This document shows, one piece after another, positions 52,108 to 61,870 of a DNA stretch of 64,000 nucleotides (position 1 is the first letter of the stretch; the number at the start of each line of letters is the position of its first letter). Under the pieces are notes generated by a model that was given only the letters and a program-made list of their open reading frames with translations, was not told the origin of the DNA and ran no database searches. The DNA comes from Candidatus Syntrophopropionicum ammoniitolerans (GTDB taxonomy: Bacteria > Bacillota > Desulfotomaculia > Desulfotomaculales > Pelotomaculaceae): the NCBI GenBank assembly GCA_013201395.1, contig JABMJD010000001.1:1-64000 (forward strand), given 5' to 3'. Both the position numbers and the translations under genes were made by a program.

Positions 52108-52713
52108 GTGAAATTTTTGGGAAACAAAAAATCTACCGTTTCCGGTAGGTATATTGTTTTTGTCGGGATAGTATCGTTGCTTTTGGCAGTGGTATTCACC
52201 TTTTTTTCAGAGTATTTTACCTCAAAATTAAATAGTGTTGTTTTGGCTCTTGTTTTTTTGCTTTTTGTAATCCTAATCAATATAGCGGCGGATGTAGTGG
52301 GTACGGCGGTGACTGCGGCCTCTCATGTTCCTTTTAACGCCAAATCAGCCAAGAAAATTAGGGGAGCGTCTCACGGTCTGCAGCTGGTCAAAAATGCCGA
52401 TAAGGTTGCTAATTTAACGAACGATATGTTGAGTGATATCACTACGACCGTAGGAGGGGCCCTGGGCATCTCCATTGCTGTACAGGTGATTAGCCTGAAT
52501 CCCGGTATAAGCCAGTTCTGGTTAAATATCCTAATCACCGCATTTATTGCTGCGGTGATTGTTTCCGCCAAGGCATATTCCAAAAAAATTGCCTTGTCTT
52601 ACCCCAACGATGTAATTTTTTTTGTCGGGAGGATCCTGGCTACGATAGAAGAAACAACAGGTTATAGCCCATTTAGAAAGAAACGCGTATCCAGGGGAAA
52701 AAGGGGTGAATAA
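52108..52713 (+). CDS. oapA: OLE-associated membrane protein OapA
   Basis: This 201-aa integral membrane protein has two N-terminal helices (YIVFVGIVSLLLAVVFTFFS and VLALVFLLFVILINIAADVV) and two C-terminal ones (ISIAVQVISLNPGISQFWLN, ITAFIAAVIVSAKAYS). They flank a basic cytoplasmic stretch with AKSAKKIRGASHG. OapA is known to bind OLE RNA as a dimer and to bring it to the membrane; the complex is linked to stress and Mg2+ adaptation in B. halodurans. The start is GTG 52108 or TTG 52117. Its basic tail (RKKRVSRGKRGE) may add RNA contacts. dxs follows 3 nt downstream. Confidence 0.88.
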   Translation: MKFLGNKKSTVSGRYIVFVGIVSLLLAVVFTFFSEYFTSKLNSVVLALVFLLFVILINIAADVVGTAVTAASHVPFNAKSAKKIRGASHGLQLVKNADKVANLTNDMLSDITTTVGGALGISIAVQVISLNPGISQFWLNILITAFIAAVIVSAKAYSKKIALSYPNDVIFFVGRILATIEETTGYSPFRKKRVSRGKRGE

Positions 52714-52716
52714 GGA

Positions 52717-54642
52717 ATGTCCGATTTCCTCAAAAAAATTAACTCCCCAAAGGACGTACAAAGTCTTGGTTATTCACAACTAAATAAACTAGCTGAAGAA
52801 ATTCGCCGACTGATCATTGATACCGTAGCCAAAAATGGTGGGCATTTGGCGCCTAGTTTGGGTGTAGTGGAACTAACTCTAGGTCTATATAAGGCCTTTC
52901 ATACACCCCCGGATAAGATTCTCTGGGATGTGGGGCACCAAAGTTATGCCCATAAAATCATCACTGGGCGCCGGGAAGAGTTTTGTACATTGCGCCAGTT
53001 CGGGGGCCTCAGTGGTTTTTTGTGTCCTAAAGAAAGTAAATATGATTTTTTTAAGACCGGACACAGCAGTACCTCTATTTCAGCGGCCCTGGGTATGGCT
53101 GTGGCCCGGGATTTAAATGGCGAAAAACATAAAATAGTAACAGTGATAGGTGATGGGGCACTAACGGGTGGTATGGCTTTTGAGGCCCTTAATAATGCCG
53201 GACACCTAAAAAAAGACCTGATCGTGGTACTGAATGATAACGAGATGTCGATAGCGCAAAATGTAGGTGCCTTATCCGGATACCTGGCCAGGTTACGTAC
53301 AGATCCCATGTACACCAGGGGTAAGGAAGAACTGGAACAACTAATGCGCAAAATACCTGTGGGCACTGCTTTACTGCGCCTTGGTTTAAGGCTCAGAGAC
53401 AGCCTGAAATACCTGGTGGTGCCCGGAATGATTTTTGAAGAGATGGGGTTTATATATCTGGGCCCGGTAGATGGGCATGATATCAAAAAGATTGCCAGTG
53501 TGTTGCAGCGGGCTAAAAACATAAAAGGACCGGTTTTGGTCCATGTCTTAACAAAAAAGGGCAAAGGTTACCAGCCTGCGGAGAAAAATCCCGGCCGTTT
53601 TCACGGTGTGGGCCCCTTTGATCAAGCCAGCGGCAAAGTTTATAAAGGTAGTAACATTCCCTCATACACGGATATTTTTGGCCGGACTATGATCAGGCTG
53701 GCCCAAAAGCATGAAAACATTGTGGCCATCACTGCGGCGATGACCGGTGGTACCGGACTGACCAATTTTGCTCGACTTTATCCGCGGCGTTTTTTTGATG
53801 TGGGTATTGCCGAACAGCATGGGGTTACTATGGCTGCCGGTTTGGCCGCCGGCGGTTATCGGCCGGTAGTGGCCATCTATTCAACATTTTTACAGCGTGC
53901 CTACGACCAAATTCTCCATGATGTTTGCCTGCAAAAACTGCCGGTAACCTTTGCTATCGATCGGGCGGGTATAGTGGGGCAAGACGGTCCTACCCATCAT
54001 GGCCTTTTTGATTTTTCCTATCTACGACCGCTGCCAAACATGGTAATTATGGCGCCCAAGGATGAAAATGAACTGCAGCATATGCTGGCAACGGCTACCA
54101 GGCATCCGGGCCCGGTTGCCTTGCGTTATCCACGTGGGACTGGGGTCGGCAGTGTACTGGATGAAAAATTTATGAGAATCCCTATTGGACAGGCTGAGGT
54201 ATTAAAAAAAGGGTCTAATGTGGCCCTGCTGGCTATCGGCAACACTGTACGGCCGGCTTTAGAGGCTGCGGTAGCCCTGAAGGATCGGGGAATCAGCGCT
54301 GCTGTTATTAATGCTCGGTTTGTGAAACCTCTGGATGAGGAATGTATATTGTACTATGCCAAACGGACCGGTGTACTATTTACCCTGGAGGAGCATGTCC
54401 TACAGGGCGGCTTTGGCAGTGCTGTACTGGAATTGCTTTCTGCCAGGGGCTTAAGGAATATCAGGGTCCATCGTTTTGGGATTCCGGATGTTTTTGTGGA
54501 ACATGGCAGCCCGGCTGAACTGAGAGAAAAGTACGGGCTAACGGTAAGGCATATAATTAGAACCGTAGCCAATAAAATGGCACACATAAAACGTGCTAAA
54601 CGGCTTAAAAATATTAAGGGTTTTGATACTAAAACATGTTAA
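52717..54642 (+). CDS. dxs: 1-deoxy-D-xylulose-5-phosphate synthase
   Basis: Dxs makes DXP from pyruvate and glyceraldehyde 3-phosphate, the first step of the MEP isoprenoid pathway, using thiamine diphosphate. The 641-aa protein has [20 protein letters not shown] with [16 protein letters not shown], the ThDP motif [20 protein letters not shown], the transketolase-like [20 protein letters not shown], and [18 protein letters not shown]. It shares the operon with ispA, the OLE RNA and oapA. Confidence 0.97.
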   Translation: MSDFLKKINSPKDVQSLGYSQLNKLAEEIRRLIIDTVAKNGGHLAPSLGVVELTLGLYKAFHTPPDKILWDVGHQSYAHKIITGRREEFCTLRQFGGLSGFLCPKESKYDFFKTGHSSTSISAALGMAVARDLNGEKHKIVTVIGDGALTGGMAFEALNNAGHLKKDLIVVLNDNEMSIAQNVGALSGYLARLRTDPMYTRGKEELEQLMRKIPVGTALLRLGLRLRDSLKYLVVPGMIFEEMGFIYLGPVDGHDIKKIASVLQRAKNIKGPVLVHVLTKKGKGYQPAEKNPGRFHGVGPFDQASGKVYKGSNIPSYTDIFGRTMIRLAQKHENIVAITAAMTGGTGLTNFARLYPRRFFDVGIAEQHGVTMAAGLAAGGYRPVVAIYSTFLQRAYDQILHDVCLQKLPVTFAIDRAGIVGQDGPTHHGLFDFSYLRPLPNMVIMAPKDENELQHMLATATRHPGPVALRYPRGTGVGSVLDEKFMRIPIGQAEVLKKGSNVALLAIGNTVRPALEAAVALKDRGISAAVINARFVKPLDEECILYYAKRTGVLFTLEEHVLQGGFGSAVLELLSARGLRNIRVHRFGIPDVFVEHGSPAELREKYGLTVRHIIRTVANKMAHIKRAKRLKNIKGFDTKTC

Positions 54643-54693
54643 AAATAATGCCCCACAAAGGTTTTCTGCGGGTGTCGGCCGGGGATTAATTCA

Positions 54694-55539
54694 GTGAGCA
54701 CAGATATCCAGGTAGGGGGGGATCCTGCTGTGTCCCAAAAAAAACAACGATTAGACGTCAGGCTGGCCGAAGAGGGCTGCTACCCGAGCAGGGAAAAAGC
54801 ACGGGCAGCGGTTATGGCCGGTTTGATTTTTGTTGATGGGCAAAAGGTAGACAAACCAGGTTCGATGGTTAAACCCCAATCCAAGGTTGAGGTGCGTGGC
54901 CCATCCTTGATTTATGTCAGCCGGGGCGGGCTTAAATTGGAAAAGGCTATAAAATCCTTTTGCCTGACCCTACATGACCGGGTGGTGCTGGATGTGGGTG
55001 CCTCCACAGGCGGGTTTACCGACTGTGCTCTCAGAAATGGGGCCAGGTTGGTATATGCGGTGGATGTTGGTTATGGCCAGCTGGACTGGCAATTGCGGAA
55101 TGATCCCCGGGTGGTAGTTTTAGAACGCACCAATATTCGCTATTTAAAAGAGGAAGCCTTGTCGGAAACCCCTGACTTTATCACTATTGACGTTTCCTTT
55201 ATCTCCTTATCCAAAGTACTGCCCCGAATAGGTGCCCTCACTGCAGCAGATGCGGCAGGAGTGGTCCTGGTTAAACCCCAATTTGAGGCGGGCCGGGATC
55301 AGGTAGGTAAAAAGGGTGTGGTCAGGGATCCAGCTGTTCATGAGGCGGTGCTGAATGCTGTTGCGGATACGATTGAGGGACTGGGTTGGGTGATTGGCGG
55401 AGTGGATTATTCCCCCCTCACCGGGCCCCAGGGGAATATTGAGTTCCTAATTTATTTTCAGAAAGATGGCCTGCCGGCGGACTACGATATTGGGCAGGTC
55501 GTAAGAACAGCACATACCAATTTAGGTCCCCAGATTTAA
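54694..55539 (+). CDS. tlyA: TlyA family rRNA (cytidine-2'-O)-methyltransferase
   Basis: This 281-aa protein combines an N-terminal S4 RNA-binding domain (KQRLDVRLAEEGCYPSREKA, VDGQKVDKPGSMV) with an FtsJ-like SAM methyltransferase (VVLDVGASTGGFTDCALRNG, PDFITIDVSFISLSKVLP, VLVKPQFEAGRDQVGKKGVV). Relatives 2'-O-methylate 16S and 23S rRNA. The start is GTG 54694. It lies in the conserved dxs-tlyA-nadK-argR-recN order. Confidence 0.93.
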   Translation: MSTDIQVGGDPAVSQKKQRLDVRLAEEGCYPSREKARAAVMAGLIFVDGQKVDKPGSMVKPQSKVEVRGPSLIYVSRGGLKLEKAIKSFCLTLHDRVVLDVGASTGGFTDCALRNGARLVYAVDVGYGQLDWQLRNDPRVVVLERTNIRYLKEEALSETPDFITIDVSFISLSKVLPRIGALTAADAAGVVLVKPQFEAGRDQVGKKGVVRDPAVHEAVLNAVADTIEGLGWVIGGVDYSPLTGPQGNIEFLIYFQKDGLPADYDIGQVVRTAHTNLGPQI

Positions 55540-55570
55540 ACGGAAGAAACTGCTGTGGAGGACTTGCTAA

Positions 55571-56440
55571 TTGAAAAAATTCGGGCTGGTAGTAAATCTT
55601 AATAAGAAGGGTGTTCAGCGGTTTGTGGAACAGATCACCTGTTGGCTGGAGGAAAGAGACTGCCAGGTGATGATCAAAGATGATACGGCCCGCATGATCG
55701 GACTATCCAGGCTTGCTGTATCTCAAGAGCAGTTGTTTGATCAAGCCCAGTGCGTCATTGTGTTTGGCGGTGATGGGACCATGTTATGGACGGCCCGCAA
55801 GGTGGCCCAGGCAGGCACGCCCCTGATCGGGATCAACATGGGACATCTGGGTTTCCTGACTGAAATAGATGTGCCGGAAGCACTGGTTGACCTCAGCAAA
55901 ATTTTAGCCGGTCAGTATTTTGTGGAAGAGAGAATGATGCTGGAGGCGGCAGTCTACAGGGACGGCGCCACGGTGGAACATGCTGTGGGGCTTAATGATG
56001 TGGTAATCAGCAAAGGGGCTATTGCCAGGCTGATTCAAATGGATACCTATGTAAATGATTGTTTTGTAAATAAATACCACGCGGATGGTTTAATCATCGC
56101 CAGTCCCACCGGTTCAACTGCCTATTCCCTTTCTGCCGGTGGGCCCCTGGTATCGCCGGATCATAACTTAATCTTGCTTACTCCTATCTGCCCCCATTCT
56201 TTGTGGGCCAGACCTGTTGTTACCGCTCCCGATAGTGTAATCAAAGTAGCGGTGTTGTCGGATGGCGGTGCGGTGACCCTGACTATAGACGGCCAGTATG
56301 TGTTCAGCCTGCGTCAAAATGATGAAATTGTAGTCAGACAGGCTCCCCAGAAAGCAAAATTTCTGCGCATTACAGGGCGGAACTTTTTTGAAATATTACG
56401 CAAAAAGTTAAAGGAAGAGGGAGAAAGAAATAATGTCTAG
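55571..56440 (+). CDS. nadK: NAD kinase
   Basis: NadK phosphorylates NAD to NADP. The 289-aa protein carries the GGDG motif in [32 protein letters not shown], and [20 protein letters not shown] with [20 protein letters not shown]. The start is TTG 55571. The end overlaps the next gene by 8 nt. Confidence 0.96.
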   Translation: MKKFGLVVNLNKKGVQRFVEQITCWLEERDCQVMIKDDTARMIGLSRLAVSQEQLFDQAQCVIVFGGDGTMLWTARKVAQAGTPLIGINMGHLGFLTEIDVPEALVDLSKILAGQYFVEERMMLEAAVYRDGATVEHAVGLNDVVISKGAIARLIQMDTYVNDCFVNKYHADGLIIASPTGSTAYSLSAGGPLVSPDHNLILLTPICPHSLWARPVVTAPDSVIKVAVLSDGGAVTLTIDGQYVFSLRQNDEIVVRQAPQKAKFLRITGRNFFEILRKKLKEEGERNNV

Positions 56441-57008
56441 GGGCCTGGACAATGTCGTTCATCTGGTGCAGCATTTTTTGTCCCCTTCTGTACAAAATGG
56501 GGGGACAGTTGTTGATGCTACTGCCGGTCGAGGGCACGATACCCTTTATCTGGCCGGGTTGGTCGGTCCCAGTGGCCGGGTTTTTTCCTTTGATGTGCAG
56601 GAAGATGCGCTGCAGTCTACACGTTCGCTGCTGGAAGGTGCCGGTGTGGCTGACCGGGTTACATTGGTAAAAGACTGTCATGGAAATATGGAACATTATG
56701 TTTTCGGTCCGGTGGATAGTGTTATTTTTAATTTGGGTTACCTGCCCGGTGGTGAACATTCGGTAATCACAGAGCCTGCTTCGACTGTGCGGGCCCTGCA
56801 GGCTGCTCTGGGTCTACTGCGTTCCGGCGGCCGGGTGGGTATGGTGATTTACCCCGGACACCAGGGAGGCAGGGAGGAGTATGAGGCTGTAGAAAAAATA
56901 TGCAGCGGCCTGGACAAGACACTTTTTAATGTGCTTAAAATAGGTTTATTAAACAGGGCTGCCACCGCACCTGTGGTGATTATTATTGAAAAGGCGGATG
57001 CTAGATGA
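56433..57008 (+). CDS. Class I SAM-dependent methyltransferase, MnmM/YtqB-like
   Basis: This 191-aa protein is a Rossmann methyltransferase with motif [21 protein letters not shown] and the family-specific [20 protein letters not shown] and [16 protein letters not shown]. These match the pfam rRNA_methylase/YtqB group. B. subtilis YtqB (MnmM) methylates the wobble uridine side chain in tRNA; the same substrate here is inferred. It lies between nadK and argR and overlaps both by a few nucleotides. Confidence 0.88.
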   Translation: MSRGLDNVVHLVQHFLSPSVQNGGTVVDATAGRGHDTLYLAGLVGPSGRVFSFDVQEDALQSTRSLLEGAGVADRVTLVKDCHGNMEHYVFGPVDSVIFNLGYLPGGEHSVITEPASTVRALQAALGLLRSGGRVGMVIYPGHQGGREEYEAVEKICSGLDKTLFNVLKIGLLNRAATAPVVIIIEKADAR

Positions 57009-57460
57009 AAGTTGGGCGGCAGCGTAAGGTACTGGAAATAATTAGACGCCGGCGTATCGCCACCCAGGAAGAGTTGTCCGGCGAACTAAAAAAAAATGGC
57101 TATAATGTTACTCAGGCTACTATTTCTCGGGATATTAAGGAGTTAGGTTTAGTAAAAATACCCTTTGATAATAATGAACTCTATTATGCTCGCCCGGGTG
57201 AAAACCCAGTGCCCACCAGCAAAGAACGTCTGAGAAAGGTGTTTCTTGACTCTGTGATTGGATTTGATGCTAGTGAAAATTTGATTATTTTGAAGACAAA
57301 CCCTGGGGGTGCCCAGGGTGTTGCCTCAGCCATTGATCAGAGTGGCTGGGAGGAGATTATTGGTACGGTAGGTGGGGATGATACGATACTTGTAGTGGTC
57401 AAGCCCAAAGAAGCCACCGGCCTGGTATTGAAAAAATTTGGGGACCTACTCGGGGGGTAG
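57005..57460 (+). CDS. argR: Arginine repressor ArgR
   Basis: This 151-aa regulator senses arginine and controls its biosynthesis and breakdown. The N-terminal winged helix has RRRIATQEELSGELKKNGYN and TQATISRDIKELGLVKIP. The C-terminal oligomerisation and arginine-binding domain has TNPGGAQGVASAIDQS and GTVGGDDTILVV. The start overlaps the previous stop (ATGA). It precedes recN, as in most Firmicutes. Confidence 0.97.
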   Translation: MKVGRQRKVLEIIRRRRIATQEELSGELKKNGYNVTQATISRDIKELGLVKIPFDNNELYYARPGENPVPTSKERLRKVFLDSVIGFDASENLIILKTNPGGAQGVASAIDQSGWEEIIGTVGGDDTILVVVKPKEATGLVLKKFGDLLGG

Positions 57461-57464
57461 GATA

Positions 57465-59165
57465 ATGCTGCTCAATATTTTTATTCAAGATTTTGGTATT
57501 ATTGACCAGTTAAGTATTGACTTTGCAAAGGGTTTTAATGTGCTCACCGGTGAAACCGGGTCCGGCAAATCAATTATTATAGATGCCTTGCAGGTAGCCC
57601 TGGGCGGCAGACCCTCAGCCGGGCAGATCCGTTCCGGGGCTGAAAAAGCTTTGGTCCAGGCAGCATTTGCTGTGGGCGGCAATAGGGAATTAAATTTGCT
57701 TTTAAATGAAATGGGTTTTGCCGATCCCGATGATGGAATAATAGTAATGGCCAGGGAGGTCACCCACAGGGGCAAAAATCTCTGCCGTATCAATGGCCGA
57801 GTGGTTACTCTGGGGTATTACAGAAAAGTAGGCGGTTTACTGGCCGATTTACATATGCAGCCGGAAACAAATTCTCTGCTTAACCAGGAAAAGCAGCGTC
57901 AATTATTGGATCGTTTTGCAGGTAAAAAGGCCCTGGAAGTCCTGGAGCAGGCCAATCTGCTATATACCCGTTGGCGAGAAGCCCATAAAAAATATACAGA
58001 ATTGAATAGGGCTGCTGGGGAGAGGGCTAGAAGGATAGATATGCTGCGCTACCAGATCGATGATATCCAACAAGCGAACCTGGATCCGGGGGAAGACGCC
58101 ACATTGGAAAATGAAAAAAATTTTCTAGTCAACGCCGAAAAAATCAGCATGCTGGCGGCGGATGGATGTAGATTTCTTTCTGAAGGAACAGGCAACCAAT
58201 ATTCGGCTCTGGATTTGTTGGCCAAAACTGTAGAAAGTCTCAGGGATTTGGTTTCTTTTGACAACCGTAATGAACCTCTGTTAAAGGCGTTGGAAGACAT
58301 CTTTTACCAAACGGAGGATATTGCTCGGGAGCTGGCCCGCTATTGTGAAGGAGTGGATTTCAATCCTTCACGTTTGGCTGTTGTTGATGAAAGGTTGGAG
58401 CAGATTAAAAAACTTAAGCGTAAATATGGGGAAACAATTAGGGAAATACATAACTACCAGCAGGAAGCAAAGAAGGAACTGGACCAGCTGGAAAATGTGG
58501 ATCAATCTCTAGAAGAACTTTTACAGGAGGTTCAGGAGATTGAGTCCGCATACAATAAAGCGGCCGGTGTTTTGAGCGCCACCCGGAGAAAAATGGCCCG
58601 GGAACTGGAGACAGCAGTAAAAGAAGAATTATCCTATCTGGAAATGGGCCGGGTGGAATTCAAGGTCGCCTTCACTGATCTTGATGCTCCGGCTCGCGAT
58701 GGGTTGGAACGGGTGTCCTTCATGATCGCCACCAACCCCGGGGAACCGCTTAAACACCTGGCCAAAATAGCTTCCGGCGGGGAACTAACCCGGATCATGC
58801 TGGCGCTGAAAGCTTTATTGGCAGATGCGGATGATGTACCGGTATTGGTTTTCGATGAGGCGGACACCGGTATTAGCGGCAAGGCCTTGCAAGCGGTGGC
58901 TGAAAAAATGATGCAATTAGGTTCCCATCACCAGGTTATATGTGTTACCCACTCTGCCCAGGTAGCCTGCCTGGGGCAGGTGCATTACAGTATCATCAAG
59001 GAATATGATGGTCAACGCACAGTTACCAAAGCCAAACAACTCAATTCTGCAGAACGCCTGAAGGAATTGGCGAAGATGCTGGATGGGAATGAGATCACTG
59101 AAATTACTATGCGCCATGCACGGCAGATGCTTGGTTTTTCTCCAGACAAGGATGAAACGCTATGA
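57465..59165 (+). CDS. recN: DNA repair protein RecN
   Basis: RecN is an SMC-like ATPase in double-strand break repair. From ATG 57465 (GGGGGG upstream) it has 566 aa. Walker A is in GFNVLTGETGSGKSIIIDAL. A central coiled coil spans about 160-370. The signature ASGGELTRIMLALKALL and Walker B VLVFDEADTGISG are followed by VICVTHSAQVACLG. The track start at 57438 lies within argR. Confidence 0.97.
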   Translation: MLLNIFIQDFGIIDQLSIDFAKGFNVLTGETGSGKSIIIDALQVALGGRPSAGQIRSGAEKALVQAAFAVGGNRELNLLLNEMGFADPDDGIIVMAREVTHRGKNLCRINGRVVTLGYYRKVGGLLADLHMQPETNSLLNQEKQRQLLDRFAGKKALEVLEQANLLYTRWREAHKKYTELNRAAGERARRIDMLRYQIDDIQQANLDPGEDATLENEKNFLVNAEKISMLAADGCRFLSEGTGNQYSALDLLAKTVESLRDLVSFDNRNEPLLKALEDIFYQTEDIARELARYCEGVDFNPSRLAVVDERLEQIKKLKRKYGETIREIHNYQQEAKKELDQLENVDQSLEELLQEVQEIESAYNKAAGVLSATRRKMARELETAVKEELSYLEMGRVEFKVAFTDLDAPARDGLERVSFMIATNPGEPLKHLAKIASGGELTRIMLALKALLADADDVPVLVFDEADTGISGKALQAVAEKMMQLGSHHQVICVTHSAQVACLGQVHYSIIKEYDGQRTVTKAKQLNSAERLKELAKMLDGNEITEITMRHARQMLGFSPDKDETL

Positions 59166-59193
59166 ATTAGCAGGTAAAAATAATTTTTTTTAA

Positions 59194-59224
59194 CCATGTT
59201 TGCCAAAAACATGGCTTTTTATTT
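59194..59224 (+). terminator. Rho-independent terminator after recN
   Basis: CCATGTTT pairs with AAACATGG (8 bp, 5-nt loop), followed by CTTTTTATTTTT. It separates recN from spoIVB. Confidence 0.85.
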
Positions 59225-59433
59225 TTATACCAGGAAAAAGAACTAAAACTTACAAAATAGCCTGTTGAATCAATGGACTCACGCTAAAAAAAATTAAGGA
59301 ACATTAAGGCTTAATAAAAGATTTTTTTAAGGGTTATATTAAATTTACACACAATATTGTTCGAATAATATGATTATCTTGAATTCTCTTTATTTTTTGG
59401 AGGTGACTGGCAATAAAACTGGGGGAGTGATGC

Positions 59434-60711
59434 TTGAGGGGAAGATTTATCGGACTCTTATATTGTTTGATGCTTTTATTTTCCGGTTTGTTATCCTTCC
59501 AGGCCCAGGAGATAATGCAGCTACCGGATAAGCAGTCCGTTGTTGTTGGTGAACCGCTAAGGTTGGGGTTCCCTGCCCCATTACAAAAGACTTTGAAAGC
59601 ACAGTTTATTAGAAACGAAAAGCTTATAGATACCTGCCCCGCCACTACGGAACCGGGTGAATACCAAATTAGGCTTAGCCTGTTTGGTGTCATACCGGTA
59701 AGAAATGTAATGGTGAGTGTTGTGCCCCAGGTTATGGTTGTACCCGGTGGCCAGTCAATCGGGGTTTTAATCCATGCGGAAGGTTTAATGGTTGCCGGGC
59801 ACTCTACAGTCCATGATCAGTATGGCCACTATAATAATCCCGCCGCAGCCCTGCAGGAAGGTGATGTTATTATCAAGGTAGACAACGAAATCCTGCATAA
59901 CGAAGGGCAGTTTCGTGGGGCCATCGCCACGGCAGGCACTGCTGGAAGATCCCTTACTATAGAGGTAAAACGTGGTAACCAAACATTTGTGACCTGTGTA
60001 GAGCCCATATTCTGCCGGGACACTTTGAGTTACCGGGTGGGACTGCTGATTAAGAATAGCACGGCGGGTATCGGTACACTTACTTTTTATGAACCAAACA
60101 GTATGATTTACGGCGCCCTGGGTCATATGGTCACAGATAGTGATTCCACTCGCCCGATGGAAATATCCGATGGCCGGATTATTGATGCCGACGTCCAGTC
60201 CATCCATAGGGGGAAAAAGGGACAGCCTGGTGAAAAAATAGGATTATTCCCTGATGATGCCCAGGTAAACGGCACTATTAACAAAAATTCTAGCCAGGGG
60301 ATCTTCGGCGATTTAAAAAGTATTTTTACCAAAGATGCCTATGCTGAGCCCATACCGGTGGCTACAGTTAACCAAATTCATGTTGGACAGGCTGAAATAT
60401 TAACAGTGATAGAGGAGAATAAGGTAGAGAAATTTACCATAGAAATTTCCAAAATAAACCCCTTGGCCCGGCATGACGGCAAGGTATTGGTGATCAAGGT
60501 CACGGATCAGCGGCTGCTGGAAAAGACAGGCGGTATTGTACAGGGTATGAGTGGAAGCCCGATTATCCAGGATAATAAGCTTGTTGGCGCAGTGACTCAT
60601 GTGTTTGTTAATGACCCCACTAAAGGATATGGTATACCGGCTGAATGGATGGTGGAGGAATCCGGATTGCGAAATAGCAATAAACAAATTGTTGAACAAA
60701 CGGCTGCTTGA
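59434..60711 (+). CDS. spoIVB: SpoIVB serine peptidase
   Basis: SpoIVB is made in the forespore and cleaves SpoIVFA in the intermembrane space, which starts pro-sigma-K processing. The 425-aa protein (TTG start) has an N-terminal membrane anchor (LLYCLMLLFSGLLSFQAQE), a PDZ domain (about 130-195, LQEGDVIIKVDNEILHNEGQ) and an S55 peptidase domain. Likely catalytic residues are His in IYGALGHMVTDSDSTRPME and Ser in GIVQGMSGSPIIQDNKLVGA. It stands between recN and spo0A in the conserved order, as its own unit. Confidence 0.96.
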   Translation: MRGRFIGLLYCLMLLFSGLLSFQAQEIMQLPDKQSVVVGEPLRLGFPAPLQKTLKAQFIRNEKLIDTCPATTEPGEYQIRLSLFGVIPVRNVMVSVVPQVMVVPGGQSIGVLIHAEGLMVAGHSTVHDQYGHYNNPAAALQEGDVIIKVDNEILHNEGQFRGAIATAGTAGRSLTIEVKRGNQTFVTCVEPIFCRDTLSYRVGLLIKNSTAGIGTLTFYEPNSMIYGALGHMVTDSDSTRPMEISDGRIIDADVQSIHRGKKGQPGEKIGLFPDDAQVNGTINKNSSQGIFGDLKSIFTKDAYAEPIPVATVNQIHVGQAEILTVIEENKVEKFTIEISKINPLARHDGKVLVIKVTDQRLLEKTGGIVQGMSGSPIIQDNKLVGAVTHVFVNDPTKGYGIPAEWMVEESGLRNSNKQIVEQTAA

Positions 60712-60716
60712 CATAT

Positions 60717-60752
60717 AATCCCCGGCGGGCATCATGGTCGGGGATTTGTTTT
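60717..60752 (+). terminator. Rho-independent terminator after spoIVB
   Basis: AATCCCCG pairs with CGGGGATT (8 bp, 14-nt loop), followed by TGTTTT. It lies 6 nt after the spoIVB stop. Confidence 0.8.
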
Positions 60753-60822
60753 ACTATAAAATAAATGTATATGTCTATTATTAAAATTTATAGCCAATAT
60801 ATCCCATTTATCATATTTATCT

Positions 60823-60851
60823 GAAGGAGTTTCTTTTTGGCCGTCGAATCT
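60823..60851 (+). promoter_or_regulatory. Sigma-H-type promoter of spo0A
   Basis: The -35-like GAAGGAGTT and -10-like GTCGAATCT are separated by 11 nt and match the sigma-H consensus (RNAGGAWWW, RNNGAATWW) at all but two positions. The -10 also overlaps a GTCGAA half resembling a 0A box (TGTCGAA), as in B. subtilis where spo0A is autoregulated. The start codon is 56 nt downstream. Confidence 0.65.
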
Positions 60852-60906
60852 TAGGTATAGAACAAATTAGCAAATTATAGAAATGGTTTAGGAGGCGGGG
60901 AATTTT

Positions 60907-61677
60907 ATGGTAAAGAAGTCTATTCGTCTATTAATTGCAGATGATAACAGGGACTTCTGTGAACTACTCAAGGAATTTTTCTCCCAACAGGAAGATTTCA
61001 GTCTGGTCGGCATAGCTTATAACGGTTTGGAAACATTGCAAATGATTGAGGAAACTAAGCCTGACGTGGTTGTTTTGGATGTAATCATGCCTCACCTGGA
61101 TGGTATCGGGGTTTTGGAAAAATTGTTGCCGGACCTTTCCGACGATAAGCCCAAAATTATTATGCTGACAGCATTTGGGCAGGAAAGCGTAACGCAGAGG
61201 GCAGTAGAATTTGGCGCCGATTATTATATTTTAAAGCCCTTTGATTTTAATGTCCTGGCTACACGTATCCGCCAACTGGCTGAAGGGGTTAATGTATCGG
61301 AGTATATTACTCCGGCCAAAACAAAAAATCTTGATATTTCAGTGACAAACATTATTCATGAGATGGGTGTACCGGCACACATTAAGGGTTATCATTATCT
61401 GCGGGATGCTATTTTAATGGTTATAGGCGAAGTAGGCTTACTGGGTGCGGTGACCAAGGAGCTTTACCCCATGATTGCCCAGAAGTTCCAGACCACTCCC
61501 AGCCGCGTGGAAAGGGCCATCAGACATGCTATCGAACTGGCCTGGGATCGAGGTAATGTGGAAATGATGGCCAAATTTTTTGGTTACACCATAAACCTGG
61601 AGCGTGGCAAGCCCACTAATAGTGAATTTATTGCGATGGTAGCCGATAAGTTAAGAATTGAGCAAAAAGTAAGCTAG
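60907..61677 (+). CDS. spo0A: Sporulation master regulator Spo0A
   Basis: This 256-aa response regulator decides entry into sporulation. The receiver domain shows the acidic pair [10 protein letters not shown] (D12, D13), phospho-acceptor D58 in [18 protein letters not shown] and Lys in [10 protein letters not shown] linker leads to the C-terminal DNA-binding domain ([40 protein letters not shown]). It has a strong AGGAGGCGGGG and an upstream sigma-H-type promoter. Confidence 0.98.
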   Translation: MVKKSIRLLIADDNRDFCELLKEFFSQQEDFSLVGIAYNGLETLQMIEETKPDVVVLDVIMPHLDGIGVLEKLLPDLSDDKPKIIMLTAFGQESVTQRAVEFGADYYILKPFDFNVLATRIRQLAEGVNVSEYITPAKTKNLDISVTNIIHEMGVPAHIKGYHYLRDAILMVIGEVGLLGAVTKELYPMIAQKFQTTPSRVERAIRHAIELAWDRGNVEMMAKFFGYTINLERGKPTNSEFIAMVADKLRIEQKVS

Positions 61678-61723
61678 CTGGGTTAGGCCGGACTAATAAC
61701 AATATTTTTTTCATCAAACAACG

Positions 61724-61775
61724 GGGGACGGTTATTTTGTGTCATGTTAATGAACAACACGAAATAACCGTCCTC
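61724..61775. repeat. REP-like imperfect palindrome
   Basis: GGGGACGGTTATTTTGTG at 61724-61741 pairs with CACGAAATAACCGTCCTC at 61758-61775 around a 16-nt loop. The arm resembles GGGACGGTT-type palindromes dispersed in many Clostridia and attributed to REP/RAYT-like elements. It has no T-tract, so it is not an obvious terminator for spo0A, although it could stabilise the mRNA end. Confidence 0.6.
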
Positions 61776-61870
61776 TTATGTCCTGGTACTTTTTAATATT
61801 CAAAAAGGCCGCCCAAAGGTATATAATATGACCTGTAATAAGTTATACTTGCGGGGCAGGTGAGTTACTA

